The notes under the pieces: model-generated
Seen by the model: only the letters and a program-made list of their open reading frames with translations
Database searches by the model: none
Told to the model about the DNA's origin: nothing
Assembly: GCA_965226645.1 (NCBI GenBank)
Contig: CBDDDL010000003.1
Span: 806,001 to 870,000, forward strand
Direction: 5' to 3'
DNA: 64,000 nucleotides
From: Poriferisodalis sp965226645
Lineage (GTDB): Bacteria > Actinomycetota > Acidimicrobiia > Acidimicrobiales > Poriferisodalaceae
Part shown: positions 19,577 to 28,511 of the stretch, in pieces
Numbering within the stretch: the stretch's first letter is position 1
Layout: every line of letters begins with the position of its first letter
Program-made: the position numbers and the translations under genes

Positions 19577-19719
19577 ACGGAACCAGCTTCAACCACCAGG
19601 GGCCTCCCGAGTCTTGGACTGTTCAACGAGTCACAAGAATCGGCGAGGCCCCTCCCTCAACGGCGGACCCTCACATCACCCAAGTCCCAGCTTCGATGAG
19701 AAGAGCCGCTTTCGTACCC

Positions 19720-20313
19720 CTACAGCAGCACAAGGATCGCAGTCGACAACGGTGCAAGAAATGTTCCCGCGAGTCCCAGGCGATTCGTCAGAGCGGCGAA
19801 CGTTTCTAGACTCCGTCGCCGATCGTCATCGCTAAGACGGCGCTGCCTGCGTAGTGCCGTTTCACCAATCCACAGGCGCACATAGATCGGCGTGCAACGG
19901 CCGATGGCCCAACCCAAGCTGAGCAGCATCACTTCTGGCCAACCGGCAAGCAGCAGTACGTAGAGAACCAGCACCACAGGACTGGCACTCGGCAAACGCG
20001 TTCGAAATCCCAAGCCCAATTCGAATGCGAAGCACGCCAAACCTGCGATCAGCGAGCCGCTGAATCTCGATTGCGGAATGAGTTGCCGAGCTTGGGGGAT
20101 CCTCTTGCGAATGACGCGAGCGTCGACGGCGACGGCTGCGGCAACGGCGAGGACCAAGCACGTGCGCGCCGCAGTCGCGTCGAACCAACGTCCAAACCCT
20201 GATAGCAGCCAGGCCCCGTATAGCGTCGTACAGCCGCCGCCAGCCGCACTCAGGGTCGATACAACGCCGTAGGTGACGGCACGGGCAGGTCGATGTGCCG
20301 CTTTGACTCTCAT
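19720..20313 (-). CDS. Membrane protein of unknown function, last gene of the MauE/MauD-like operon
   Basis: 197 residues with about four to five hydrophobic segments (GVVSTLSAAGGGCTTLYGAWL, TCLVLAVAAAVAV, SLIAGLACFAFELGL, VVLVLYVLLLAGWPEVMLLSL, FLAPLSTAILVLL). Two Cys, in GGGCTTLYGA and GRCTPIYVRL, lie at or near membrane segments and could take part in redox transfer, but no family was recognised. The ATG at 20313 follows GGAGG, though only 1 nt away. The stop at 19720 is 13 bp from the ISL3 end, so the C-terminus may have been altered by that insertion. It lies 126 bp downstream of the MauE-like gene. Confidence 0.7.
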   Translation of the reverse strand: MRVKAAHRPARAVTYGVVSTLSAAGGGCTTLYGAWLLSGFGRWFDATAARTCLVLAVAAAVAVDARVIRKRIPQARQLIPQSRFSGSLIAGLACFAFELGLGFRTRLPSASPVVLVLYVLLLAGWPEVMLLSLGWAIGRCTPIYVRLWIGETALRRQRRLSDDDRRRSLETFAALTNRLGLAGTFLAPLSTAILVLL

Positions 20314-20439
20314 GCCTCCGACCGGAGGCGCAATGACGACAGCCAGGTTGCGGTTTCAGACCGCACCGGACACGGAGAGACCAGTAGCAACGCCCGCAGC
20401 AACCAGCAGCATCGAAACCACTTGCCTATTCCAAACCCC

Positions 20440-21015
20440 TCACGGCGTCACCCGATGTTCGTGCAGGAGCTCGCTCTCGAATTCCTGCACCTGCGCCCAG
20501 GCCTTGCAAACCATCGCCGCGACCAAAGCACATCCGATACCGGCAGCGGCACCCGCCAACAGCGGGCCAAAGGACGTGACGTCTGCACCGGCGCTCGCGC
20601 CGGGTCGCTGCAGGTAGATCAGCAGAATGCCCGACAGCGACATCGACACGCTCCGTAGCAACGAGTGCCAGCTGAGAGCTCCACCACCGGGGCCGCATCC
20701 GCACTCTCCGCTGTAACCGGTGCCCTTCAGCACGCCGACCCAGATGGCCATCGCCGTACACAGTACGGATGTCAGCACCGCGGCGAGCATGGCTATCGCT
20801 CCTACCGCGAGCGAGCAGATCAGCAATGCTGCTGAAAGCATCTCGAAAGGCGCTAGCAGGTTGCCAACCGCCTTTCTGCCCCACCGCCCCGCGAGCCCCT
20901 GCGCGCGGAGCACCGCCATAAGCGATTGCCTGTCCAATGCATGCGCAATTCCCGCAACGAGCAGGTTGGTGGAGAGGTAGCAGACCAAGACTACGGAAAC
21001 TGGAACTGGCGACAT
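20440..21015 (-). CDS. MauE/DoxX-like redox membrane protein
   Basis: 191 residues with four to five predicted membrane helices (VSVVLVCYLSTNLLVAGIAHA, FEMLSAALLICSLAVGAIAML, SVLCTAMAIWVGVL, LSGILLIYLQ, FGPLLAGAAAGIGCALVAAMV) and a membrane-proximal GECGCGPGG motif, the Cys signature of MauE-type proteins. MauE is needed to form the many disulfides of the methylamine dehydrogenase small subunit, and its relatives pair with MauD thioredoxins. Here the start lies 3 bp after the stop of the exported Cys-rich protein gene, and a MauD-like gene is two genes upstream, so a role in oxidising that protein is likely (inference). Confidence 0.75.
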   Translation of the reverse strand: MSPVPVSVVLVCYLSTNLLVAGIAHALDRQSLMAVLRAQGLAGRWGRKAVGNLLAPFEMLSAALLICSLAVGAIAMLAAVLTSVLCTAMAIWVGVLKGTGYSGECGCGPGGGALSWHSLLRSVSMSLSGILLIYLQRPGASAGADVTSFGPLLAGAAAGIGCALVAAMVCKAWAQVQEFESELLHEHRVTP

Positions 21016-21018
21016 CGG

Positions 21019-21693
21019 TCAGGCGCCGCAGTCGACTTGTTGACACGTCGTGTGATACCAGCTCAGCAGCTGTCCTTCGACGAGGTAACGGGCCCATCCG
21101 CCGCTGCATGAAAAACGCGGCTCGTCGGGACAGCCGCATTTCGATCTGTCATCGGTGCCGCGCCAGAGCCATCCGTCGTAGTTGCCGTAGCAGTGGTTCG
21201 ATCTGACGGCGTGCATGCGTGCTGGTCCCTCGGCAAGGAACTCAGTTTCGTTGTTCCCACGATGTCGTGAGTTGACTTGCGCATCGACGCAATATTGAGT
21301 GCTGATGGCTGAGGTGCCGATATAACAACCTTCCGAACACGTCACGCGGTAATTGATCGGAGAACATCTGCCAGCCCCAACCTGCAGGTAGCTGAAATCT
21401 TCTGCATGGGCCGCATGTGCCAATATCTGATTGCGGCGCCCGAAGAGATCAACGACAGCGAATCCGATCGCCACGACGCCAGCGACTGCGGCGTTTCGTA
21501 AGAACGTCCGACGCGAATGGAATCGCGGTACAGCATCGAAATCGTTCCGCGTCGCATTGTCGAACGGTTCGGGATCCTCGGGCGGTGCCATGAAATCTGT
21601 GAACCGCACGTCCAGCGTGGGAAGCTGCTCATAGCCAACATGATCGGTCGCCGATACAGGCGCCGATCCGGGGTCACGTTCTCTTCGCTTCAT
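21019..21693 (-). CDS. Tat-exported Cys-rich protein
   Basis: 224 residues. A cytoplasmic stretch of about 60 residues precedes a twin-arginine signal SRRTFLRNAAVAGVVAIGF with likely cleavage after AHAAHA. The mature part of about 125 residues contains 10 Cys (RCSP, TCSEGC, YCVDA, HCYGNYDGW, CGCPDEP, SCSGGW, TCQQVDC) and several Trp (DGWLW, GGWARY, SWYHT). The layout (Tat signal, small, very Cys-rich, next to MauD and MauE homologs) recalls the small subunit of methylamine dehydrogenase, but no close match to it is evident and no large-subunit gene is present. The start overlaps the preceding stop (TAATG), implying translational coupling. Function unknown. Confidence 0.75.
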   Translation of the reverse strand: MKRRERDPGSAPVSATDHVGYEQLPTLDVRFTDFMAPPEDPEPFDNATRNDFDAVPRFHSRRTFLRNAAVAGVVAIGFAVVDLFGRRNQILAHAAHAEDFSYLQVGAGRCSPINYRVTCSEGCYIGTSAISTQYCVDAQVNSRHRGNNETEFLAEGPARMHAVRSNHCYGNYDGWLWRGTDDRSKCGCPDEPRFSCSGGWARYLVEGQLLSWYHTTCQQVDCGA

Positions 21694-22214
21694 TACGCGT
21701 ACTGCCCGATAGGCCGCTCAGTACCATCTGTTGGTACCAGTTCCAAGAACTCCCGCCGAGCGGAGTCCGAACCAATTGCACCACGCGCGGCAACCTTGCC
21801 ATTCTCGACGAGAACTGCGAACGGCAGAACGCCGACGTTCAAGGACGCTATGACTTCGGCCTGATGAGAATAATCGGCGCCGGGATGCTCCAGCGACGGA
21901 ACGTCCGATTGCCAGAGGCCTACAGCAGGGATATCGGTGTCACGAACGTACCCACGGATCGCTTCAATCGCCTGACGACATGATCTGCATGACGCCGTTC
22001 CGAACAGCAAGACATACGATGATTCGTTGGCCGCATCTGCTATTGCCCTTGGCAGTGTCAGTTGATCGCCGATGCTCAGGCGTCGTGGTATACCCATAGA
22101 TTCTGTGATTCGTCCGTGCAGCAGACGTATTGAGCGCAAGCAGCCTGCCAAGCCGATACCCAGGCCAAGTAGCAACAGACCATATAGCACGTGTAGAGAA
22201 GCCTGAAAGCTCAA
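21693..22214 (-). CDS. MauD-like membrane-anchored thioredoxin
   Basis: 173 residues: one N-terminal membrane helix (LHVLYGLLLLGLGIGLAGCL), a linker with the RLSIGDQLTLP motif usual before the fold, then a thioredoxin domain with the active site GTASCRSCRQAI (CxxC) and the cis-Pro region VGVLPFAVLVENG. MauD proteins supply or isomerise disulfides for the methylamine dehydrogenase small subunit. The gene sits 28 bp after the first gene of the operon and its stop overlaps the next start. Together with the MauE-like gene it suggests a dedicated disulfide-forming pair for the Cys-rich protein between them. Confidence 0.8.
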   Translation of the reverse strand: MSFQASLHVLYGLLLLGLGIGLAGCLRSIRLLHGRITESMGIPRRLSIGDQLTLPRAIADAANESSYVLLFGTASCRSCRQAIEAIRGYVRDTDIPAVGLWQSDVPSLEHPGADYSHQAEVIASLNVGVLPFAVLVENGKVAARGAIGSDSARREFLELVPTDGTERPIGQYA

Positions 22215-22242
22215 TTTGATGCTCCAATCCTTGGCGGCACAG

Positions 22243-22950
22243 TCACCGTCTCGATGTAAGACTCAGCACCTGATTCTGCAGGAAGTTGACAGCGGCATCG
22301 AGTTCCTCCTCGATGAGGTGCAATTCTGCATGCGCTGTTCCGGTTCTCAGCGTCAGAAATTGATTGTTGGGGTCGCTTGATCGATACATGTATCCAGATG
22401 TTGCGGGATGGCCCTGACTCTTGGCAGTTCTGAGCGACCGAGGCCAGAGGTCCAAAGCACCCCGCCCATAGAGTGTCAGGAGAAGATTATACGCATGGGC
22501 ATTGTACTGACTCGGTTTGGCACCGCTCAGGACCACGGTGTCATTCTTCTTGATCGGCACCAAGGACTCGAGGCTCTCAAGCAATTGGTCAATACTTGCA
22601 CTGCCGGATTCGATCCATAGGCCGACATCCTCAAGTTCCCAAAGTACGACATTATGTGTCCCGAGAAGCACATCGCTGCCGGCCATATCGGCGCGGAGTT
22701 TGTACGATCCAGTGCTGACTGTTGCGCCTTCAAGGCGGTATTCGCCATCGAACTCGACGCCATAGTCATGCTCGGTGACGAGACGACACGTGTTTCGATC
22801 GCTCGTGCGGACAGCAAATGTCCCGTGCTTCAACCGGACCAGTGCTTGACCAAAAAAGCCAACGCTAGGTGCCGTCGCGCGCTCAACCTGAGTTGTAGTC
22901 GAAAGGGTATATGTGATACCCGCAGGCGAAGTGCGAACAAGGGTGTACAT
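22243..22950 (-). CDS. Unknown protein, first gene of the MauD/MauE-like operon
   Basis: 235 residues if the ATG at 22950 (MYTLVRTSPAGITYTL) is used; the frame is open further up to 23079, but that part looks non-coding. No signal peptide or membrane helix is obvious. Composition and alternating hydrophobic pattern suggest a mainly beta protein followed by a helical C-terminus (AHAELHLIEEELDAAVNFLQ). Two Cys only. No family was recognised. Its position 28 bp before the mauD-like gene, on the same strand, implies co-transcription and a role connected with the exported Cys-rich protein. Confidence 0.6.
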   Translation of the reverse strand: MYTLVRTSPAGITYTLSTTTQVERATAPSVGFFGQALVRLKHGTFAVRTSDRNTCRLVTEHDYGVEFDGEYRLEGATVSTGSYKLRADMAGSDVLLGTHNVVLWELEDVGLWIESGSASIDQLLESLESLVPIKKNDTVVLSGAKPSQYNAHAYNLLLTLYGRGALDLWPRSLRTAKSQGHPATSGYMYRSSDPNNQFLTLRTGTAHAELHLIEEELDAAVNFLQNQVLSLTSRR

Positions 22951-23239
22951 GTTCAGACAATGCTGCGAATTCGTTGTCTGAAGGACACCCGTCGAATTGA
23001 CCAAGCACAAGATCGTGCTCGCATCACGGCGGCCTTCACGGCGTTGAGCCAGCGTCTCGCGCTGCACCAACAGCGGCACCGCATTCTTCGCTTGGCGAGG
23101 ACCGCCACCAGCTCCCTAGCCCTCGTTCCGGCGCTCTCGGGCACAGACGCTGCGGGAACGGCCGGGCGTGAGGGCCAGCAGCGATTACTCCCACGGCGAC
23201 CCGGACGAGGGCAAGAACTAAGGTAGTCCGCACTCGGGG

Positions 23240-23788
23240 GACGATAGCGCCGGTTCGCTGTTCTGGTCCAATGCTGCCTCAGCACAGTGCTGGGCCTGTC
23301 GGACGATCCCTTGTCAAGCGGCGCGAGCGTGCCTGCAGGGGACCATCTGGCGGCTGTAAGTGGTCCGTCGCCACAGACGCGGCGGGCATCCTCGTGGCGT
23401 GGGCCGTTGCGGGCGCGAACCGCAACGACATCATCCTGTTCGACCCCACCGTGGACCAGTTCGCTGAACGCGGGCTGCACCATGACATCGACGCGCTGCA
23501 CCTCGATCGCGGATACCGGGGCGCACGCATCGAACAAGCAGCGCAGCGCGTCGATGTCACCGACCTGCTGCGGCCCCCCAACGAAAGTCCAACAGCGTCA
23601 GCCGCTCGCAGAGCGTCGACGCGCCGCTGGGACTGCGCCGGAGCGTCGAGCGCGCCAACTCGCGGCCGTCGAACTACGGACAGCTGCGACGCAACACCGA
23701 CCGGCACACCGTGCACCGTCTCGCCCGGCTCGCACTCGACGTCACCGTCAAGCTCATCGACCACCGCGACCGCTGGAACTCTCACTGA
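23240..23788 (+). pseudogene. IS5-family transposase remnant
   Basis: The frame reads KWSVATDAAGILVAWAVAGA, NRNDIILFDPTVDQFAERG and LHLDRGYRGARIEQ, the central DDE region of IS5-type transposases. After a frameshift near 23590 it continues RRSVERANSRPSNYGQLRRN and ends LIDHRDRWNSH at 23788, the usual C-terminus with the catalytic Glu (SVER). The N-terminal half is missing. Bases 22951-23239 contain only degraded sequence. Confidence 0.75.
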
Positions 23789-23999
23789 CCGAGCAATTGG
23801 CGCACCCGCTGACTGGATCAACCGGCGGGTTTGGGCATAGCGTCGAACGCCCACCGCCTCAACGCTGCGGAAGTTCAACTCGCGAAATTCGTGCCACAGC
23901 ACTTGTTGCCGCCAGCTTCCTTGGCCAGACGCTCTGGGTCCAGATCGGCATGGTCGCCGGGTGGGGTTGGTCGGTGCTTGCCCTCTACGGTGAGGTCCT

Positions 24000-25457
24000 G
24001 TGGTCAATCTGCCGAGAGAGTTCCGAGGCCGTCACCCGCTGACAGCGGCCGCGCTCTCCGCAGCATTGCCCGGCTTCGGGCTTCTTGGATACAACAATCG
24101 CCGCGCCTATGCGCTGATCATCGGGTCGGTTGGTGCAACAGTGACGGCGTTGGCGTTCGTATCCACGCGCGGCACAACGACCTTGCTCATCTGGAGCGTG
24201 AGTCCGTGGCGGCTTTGGCTTGTCATCGTCGGCACCTTGGGAATTCTCGTTCTTCGCATCATGGTTGCGGCGGACGCATACACGACTGTCTCGCGTATGA
24301 GGCTGTCGAAGGATCGCGGTGGCCGCCTCATCGGATCAGCGGCCAGACTTGTCGTTCTGGTCGGGATCATCTTCTTGCCCCACCTCTTGGTCATGCGATA
24401 CGCCGCAGTTCAGCTTCAGCTGCTGTCGAGCGTATTCGCGGCGACCGAAACCCAGGCAGCCACTCCGAGTCCCACTCCGGTCGTAACGGTTCCGCTGGTT
24501 GCGGACATCGATCCCGCATCGTCCCAATCGCCAGATTCAGTGCCTCCGCTGACCGCGGCTCCTTTGGCTGCGTTGCCGTCGCGCACCTGGGACGGCGCCG
24601 AGCGTCTCACCATTGCCCTGCTAGGCGGTGATAGCGCATTCGACCGCGTAGGTGTGCGAACCGACACGATCATTGTGTTCTCGATCAACGTGGACACCGG
24701 TGCGGCCGCCGCATTCAATGTGCCGCGCAACTGGCGGCATCTCTCATTCCCCGCCGGAACGCCAGCCGCAGAGCTATGGCCTGACGGCTATCCGGAGATC
24801 GCGAATGCGATCTACGGCCTAGGACAGCAATTCCCAGAGGCGTTCCCCGATGTCGAAGATCCATCTGGCTTTGCGATCAAGTCGGCACTCGCCGAGTTGA
24901 CCGGCCTGCCGATCCAGTACTACGTACTCATCGACATGGAGGGACTCGTCAAAGTCATCGACTTGTTCGGCGGCATCGATGTTCACGTCACAGAATCGAT
25001 CAACGACCGCATCAAGCCCGTCACTCCCGGCGGACCGTACATCGACATCGTTGTCGTGCCGGGCGCCTACCGCTTTGACGGCTTGACCGCCCTCGGCTAC
25101 GTGCGGTCTCGTAGAAGCAGCTCGGACTATCACCGCATGACCCGGCAGCGATGTGTGGTCGAAGCCTTGATCGACCAGAGTTCGCCCCTTGAGATACTCC
25201 GCCACTACCTGGCGCTTGCCAACATCGTCTCCGAACATGTGCACACCGACATTCCATCTGACCGCCTTGACGAATTGCTCGTCCTCAGCCGCTACGTCAA
25301 TACGAGGAGAATCGTTACCGTCAACTTCATTCCGCCGGAGTTCCCGCGCGGAAGTGCTCCGGTCGCCAAGGTACGAGTCGCTGTCACGCAGGCTCTTCAA
25401 GGCACTGCGGAGGAAACAAACGTCTCCCTGGCTGACAGCTGTCAATCGCCGGAATGA
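24000..25457 (+). CDS. LytR-CpsA-Psr (LCP) family cell-wall polymer ligase
   Basis: 485 residues from a GTG at 24000 with GGTGAGG five bases upstream. The first 145 residues hold three to four membrane helices, more than the single one usual in LCP proteins; a Pro/Thr-rich spacer follows (TPSPTPVVTVP). The LCP domain (about 200-430) shows the expected motifs: GGDSAFDRVGVRTDTIIVFS (Asp and Arg that hold pyrophosphate), FNVPRNW, IDMEGLVKVIDLFGGIDV, and GYVRSRRSSSDYHRMTRQR with the Arg cluster that binds polyprenyl phosphate. LCP enzymes transfer secondary wall polymers from lipid carriers to peptidoglycan outside the membrane. It stands alone between an IS5 remnant and IS1182. Confidence 0.9.
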   Translation: MVNLPREFRGRHPLTAAALSAALPGFGLLGYNNRRAYALIIGSVGATVTALAFVSTRGTTTLLIWSVSPWRLWLVIVGTLGILVLRIMVAADAYTTVSRMRLSKDRGGRLIGSAARLVVLVGIIFLPHLLVMRYAAVQLQLLSSVFAATETQAATPSPTPVVTVPLVADIDPASSQSPDSVPPLTAAPLAALPSRTWDGAERLTIALLGGDSAFDRVGVRTDTIIVFSINVDTGAAAAFNVPRNWRHLSFPAGTPAAELWPDGYPEIANAIYGLGQQFPEAFPDVEDPSGFAIKSALAELTGLPIQYYVLIDMEGLVKVIDLFGGIDVHVTESINDRIKPVTPGGPYIDIVVVPGAYRFDGLTALGYVRSRRSSSDYHRMTRQRCVVEALIDQSSPLEILRHYLALANIVSEHVHTDIPSDRLDELLVLSRYVNTRRIVTVNFIPPEFPRGSAPVAKVRVAVTQALQGTAEETNVSLADSCQSPE

Positions 25458-25548
25458 CCATCGCCGCCGGCAATGCCCTCTAGGAGCCTGCTGATTTATT
25501 GGGGCGGATTTCCGCGTGTTGGGGGTGTGCGCGCGGGAGGATGTGGGC

Positions 25549-26970
25549 ATGCAGGGTTCGTGCCGTTTGGATCGTGAGTTTTTGGATGCGCGGGCGTTGT
25601 GCGGGCATCTGGTGGGCGTGGGCTCGGTGCACGCGTTCTTGGCTGAGCATCGCAGCAGGTTGTTCCCGGACGGGTTGTTCGCTGATTTGTTCGGGTCGCG
25701 TCGGGGGCGTCCGTCGGTGCCGGGCGAGGTGGTCGCGACCGTGATGGTGCTCCAGGCGCTCGAGGGCTTGTCGGATCGGCAGGCGTGCCGGCGGCTGGCG
25801 ACTGATATCGCGTGGAAGGCTGCTGCGGGTCTGGCGTTGACTGATGAGGCGTTCGGTCACACGGTGCTGACGCTGTGGCGCAACCGGCTGCGAGCCAGCG
25901 ACGACCCGGATCGGGTGTTCCGGGTGGTGAGCGAGTTGATCGCTGAGTGCGGCGCGGTAGCGAAGAGCCATCGGCGGGTGCTCGATTCCGCGGTTCTTGA
26001 TGACGCGGTGGCGCGTCAGGACACCGTCACGATGCTGGTGAACCAGATCCGGCGGGTCCGCAGGCTGCACGGCGGGCTGGCCGATGTGTGGGTGCGGGAC
26101 CGCAATCTCGACACCGGCGGGGCGGTGGTGGACTGGGGCGATCCCGCCGATGTGGAACGCCTCGTCAGCGAGCTCGTCGACGACGCCCTCGAGCTGATCG
26201 GCGCAGCAGAAGATCTCGAATTGGACGACGCTCAGGGCGACGCGGTGGCGTTGCTGGCGCTGGTGGCGGGCCAAGACGTGGAGCCCGGCGACGCCCCGGG
26301 ACGGTGGCGCATCGCGCGGCGCACCGCGCCGGGCCGGATCGTGTCGACGGTGGATCCCGAGTCGCGTCATGTCCACAAGTCGCGCAGGGTCTACCGGGAC
26401 GGCTACAAGGCCCACATCGCCGCCGAGCCCGCCGGCACCGAGGTGTACGGCGACAGTGCCTATGGCACCGGGGACCTGCGCTCCCATCTCGCAGAACGCG
26501 AGATGACCGCGGTGATCAAGCCGCCGCCGATCCAGACCGCAGTCGAAGGCGGCTACAGCATCGACGACTTCGACACCGACGCCCGCACAGTGACCTGCCC
26601 CGAAGGCATCACCGTGACGATCAGCCCCACCGACACCGCCCGCTTCGGCCGCCACTGCCGCACATGCCCGGCGCGAGGACGCTGCACCACCGCCAAAGAC
26701 GGGCGCACCATCAAAATCCACCCCCACCACCAGCTCCTCAAAGCAGCCCGCAAACAGGCCCGCACCGACAGCTTCGACCACGACTACCGCCGATGGCGGC
26801 CCATGGCAGAGCGCTCCATCGCCTGGCTCGTGCGCAACAACCGAAGATGCCCCTACCGAAGCATCCACAAAAACCGGCAATGGCTCACCACCCGCGCCGC
26901 AGCAGTCAACCTCGCACGGCTCACCAACCTCGGAATCACACACAACGGCCGCCACTGGGCCATCAACTGA
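25549..26970 (+). CDS. IS1182-family transposase with a shortened catalytic core
   Basis: 473 residues from the ATG at 25549, preceded by GGGAGGA. Conserved N-terminal DUF772-type region (GRPSVPGEVVATVMVLQALE, GLSDRQACRRL), then the DDE part: Asp in RVYRDGYKAHIA, Asp in VYGDSAYGTGD and Glu in PMAERSIAWLVR. Between the first two Asp only about 15 residues remain where family members usually have about 50 (the TPANAPD-type segment is absent), so an in-frame deletion probably abolished activity. A Cys cluster (CRTCPARGRC) is intact. The 3' end abuts IS3 copy 2, and no right terminus is visible. Confidence 0.82.
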   Translation: MQGSCRLDREFLDARALCGHLVGVGSVHAFLAEHRSRLFPDGLFADLFGSRRGRPSVPGEVVATVMVLQALEGLSDRQACRRLATDIAWKAAAGLALTDEAFGHTVLTLWRNRLRASDDPDRVFRVVSELIAECGAVAKSHRRVLDSAVLDDAVARQDTVTMLVNQIRRVRRLHGGLADVWVRDRNLDTGGAVVDWGDPADVERLVSELVDDALELIGAAEDLELDDAQGDAVALLALVAGQDVEPGDAPGRWRIARRTAPGRIVSTVDPESRHVHKSRRVYRDGYKAHIAAEPAGTEVYGDSAYGTGDLRSHLAEREMTAVIKPPPIQTAVEGGYSIDDFDTDARTVTCPEGITVTISPTDTARFGRHCRTCPARGRCTTAKDGRTIKIHPHHQLLKAARKQARTDSFDHDYRRWRPMAERSIAWLVRNNRRCPYRSIHKNRQWLTTRAAAVNLARLTNLGITHNGRHWAIN

Positions 26971-27097
26971 CCCCCACCACCACCAAACACCCCCAACAAC
27001 CCACCGCGACACTGTGTTGCGGCTGACTTTGTGTCGCTGTTGGCGGTTGGTTTCAGCCAGCATGGGAGGGTTCTCGGCCGAGCTTTGAGGAGTCGTG

Positions 27098-28506
27098 GGG
27101 CCTGTCAGAAATTTTGTGTATCGGGCGTGATCTGAGGGTCCGCGGCTGGGAGCTGCGGGCCGGAAAGGATCATGTCTGTGACTGATCAGATTCTGCCGGC
27201 GTTGCCGGCGAGCGAGGCTGCCGGCGAGGCGGCGATGAGGGACTGGGCTGAGTTGTTGGTCGCCCGGGCCCGTGACGAGGGCGTGGAGCTGACAGGCGAG
27301 GGCGGCCTGTTGACGGGGCTGGTCCGCCAGGTGCTCCAGATCGGTCTCGAGGTCGAGATGACCGAGCATCTGGGCTATGAGCGTCACGCTGTTGAGGGCC
27401 GCGGGTCGCCGAACTCGCGTAACGGGACGACGCCCAAGACGGTGACGACCGAGATCGGCCAGGTCGAGCTGGCGGTGCCGCGTGATCGGGCGGGGACGTT
27501 CGCCCCGGTGACGGCACCGCAAGCACCGCCGCCGCCTCGAGGGCCTGTCGGGCAACGTGATCTCGCTGTACGCGAAAGGGCTCACGACCGGCGAGATTCA
27601 GGCGCACCTCGACGAGATCTACGGCATCGGCGTGAGCCGGGAGACGATCTCGAAGATCACCGACGCGATCGTGGCCGACATGACGGCGTGGCAGAACCGG
27701 CCCCTCGACGCGGTCTACCCGGTGCTGGGTTCGACGCGATCGTGGTCAAGGTCCGCGACGCGCAGGTCGCCAACCGGCCCGTGTACGTCGCCATCGGCGT
27801 GGATCTCGCCGGCGAACGCGACGTGGGGGGCCTGTGGCTCGGGCCCGCCGGCGGCGAGGGCGCCAAGCAGTGGGCCACGATGCTGACCGAGCTGCGAAAC
27901 CGCGGCCTGGCCGACGCGTTGATCGTGTGCTGCGACGGGCTGCGGGGGGCCTGCCCGAGTCGATCCGCGCCACCTGGCCCGACGCGACAGTCCAGACCTG
28001 CGTCGTGCACATGGTCCGCAACAGCCTCCGGTATGCGTCCAAGAAACACTGGGGCCAGATCACCAAAGCCATGCGAGAGATCTCTGCACCGCACCCACCG
28101 TGGGCGCCGCCGAGGCCCGCCTCGCCGAGTTCTCCGCCGACTGGGCCGACACACACCCGGCCATGATCCAGTCCTGGCAGAACAGCTGGGACGAGTTCGT
28201 GCCGTTCCTGGCGTTCCCCGCCGAGCTGCGCAGAGTCGTCTACACCACAAACGCCATAGAAAGCCTCAACGCCCGCTTCCGAAGAGCAGTCCGACACCGA
28301 GGCCACTCACCGCAACGAACAGGCCGCGATGAAAATCCTCTACCTTGTCGCCACCACCAGACGCAAGAACGGCGGCAACCTGGTCGGCAAGACCAACAGC
28401 TGGAACACCATCCTCAACACACTCACCGTCCACTACGGCGACCGCATCGCCGACCACATCCGATGAACACCATCACGCCCGGATACACAAAGAATCTGAC
28501 AGTCCC
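27098..28506 (+). mobile_element. IS256-family element, copy 3 (1409 bp)
   Basis: Inverted ends GGGCCTGTCAG and GGGACTGTCAG (complement) are flanked by an exact 8-bp duplication GAGTCGTG (27090-27097 and 28507-28514). The target is the leader of IS3 copy 2, 14 bp before its orfA. Nearly identical in sequence to copy 2 at 18167. Confidence 0.95.
27172..28466 (+). pseudogene. IS256-family transposase, copy 3, same frameshifts as copy 2
   Basis: From MSVTDQILPALP the reading frame breaks at the positions equivalent to those in copy 2: near 27520, 27730 (GTGCTGGGTTCGACGCG), 27945 (six-G run), 28080 and 28300. Domains are as described for copy 2. Only a few base differences separate the copies, for instance GGCCGACACACACCC in place of GGCCCACACATACCC. 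Shared breaks mean that the inactive form was itself transposed. Confidence 0.9.
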
Positions 28507-28511
28507 GAGTC

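Larger units (their letters stand above)
16909..19596 (-). pseudogene. ISL3-family transposase, copy 1, split by IS256 and frameshifted
   Basis: The GTG start at 19596 (VVEAGSVVLGGAD) is separated from the rest by IS256 copy 2. The body resumes at 18158 with EITRVRVEGGEIVVWVQ, then a zinc-binding CGACGARARSKGRREV and CPRVECEVRTRTEEC, as in ISL3 N-termini. A frameshift near 17560 leads to PEWLAGIEVVCCDPHEGCRSG, DEIRECWVAKEHVRDIFRAD and the C-terminal TRTSNARTEAANARI motif. The last residues (NTQTVGALPSGRV) differ from copy 2, so the 3' end appears truncated and recombined. Confidence 0.88.
16940..19707 (-). mobile_element. ISL3-family element, copy 1 (interrupted, left end lost)
   Basis: The right terminus, read inward as GGCTCTTCTCATCGAAGCTGGGAC, ends at 19707 and matches the left terminus of copy 2 at 59968. 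No matching left terminus is found near 16900-16960, so that end has been lost. Removing the IS256 insertion leaves about 1.35 kb, slightly shorter than the 1440 bp of copy 2. Confidence 0.8.

Noticed and set aside
20273..20658. Plus-strand open frames opposite the MauE-like gene
   Set aside because: Antisense to a gene with clear membrane topology and operon spacing; no homology seen.
25480..27585. 701-codon minus-strand open frame
   Set aside because: It runs antisense through the IS1182 transposase and into IS256, joining shadows of two unrelated elements; no domain is recognisable.
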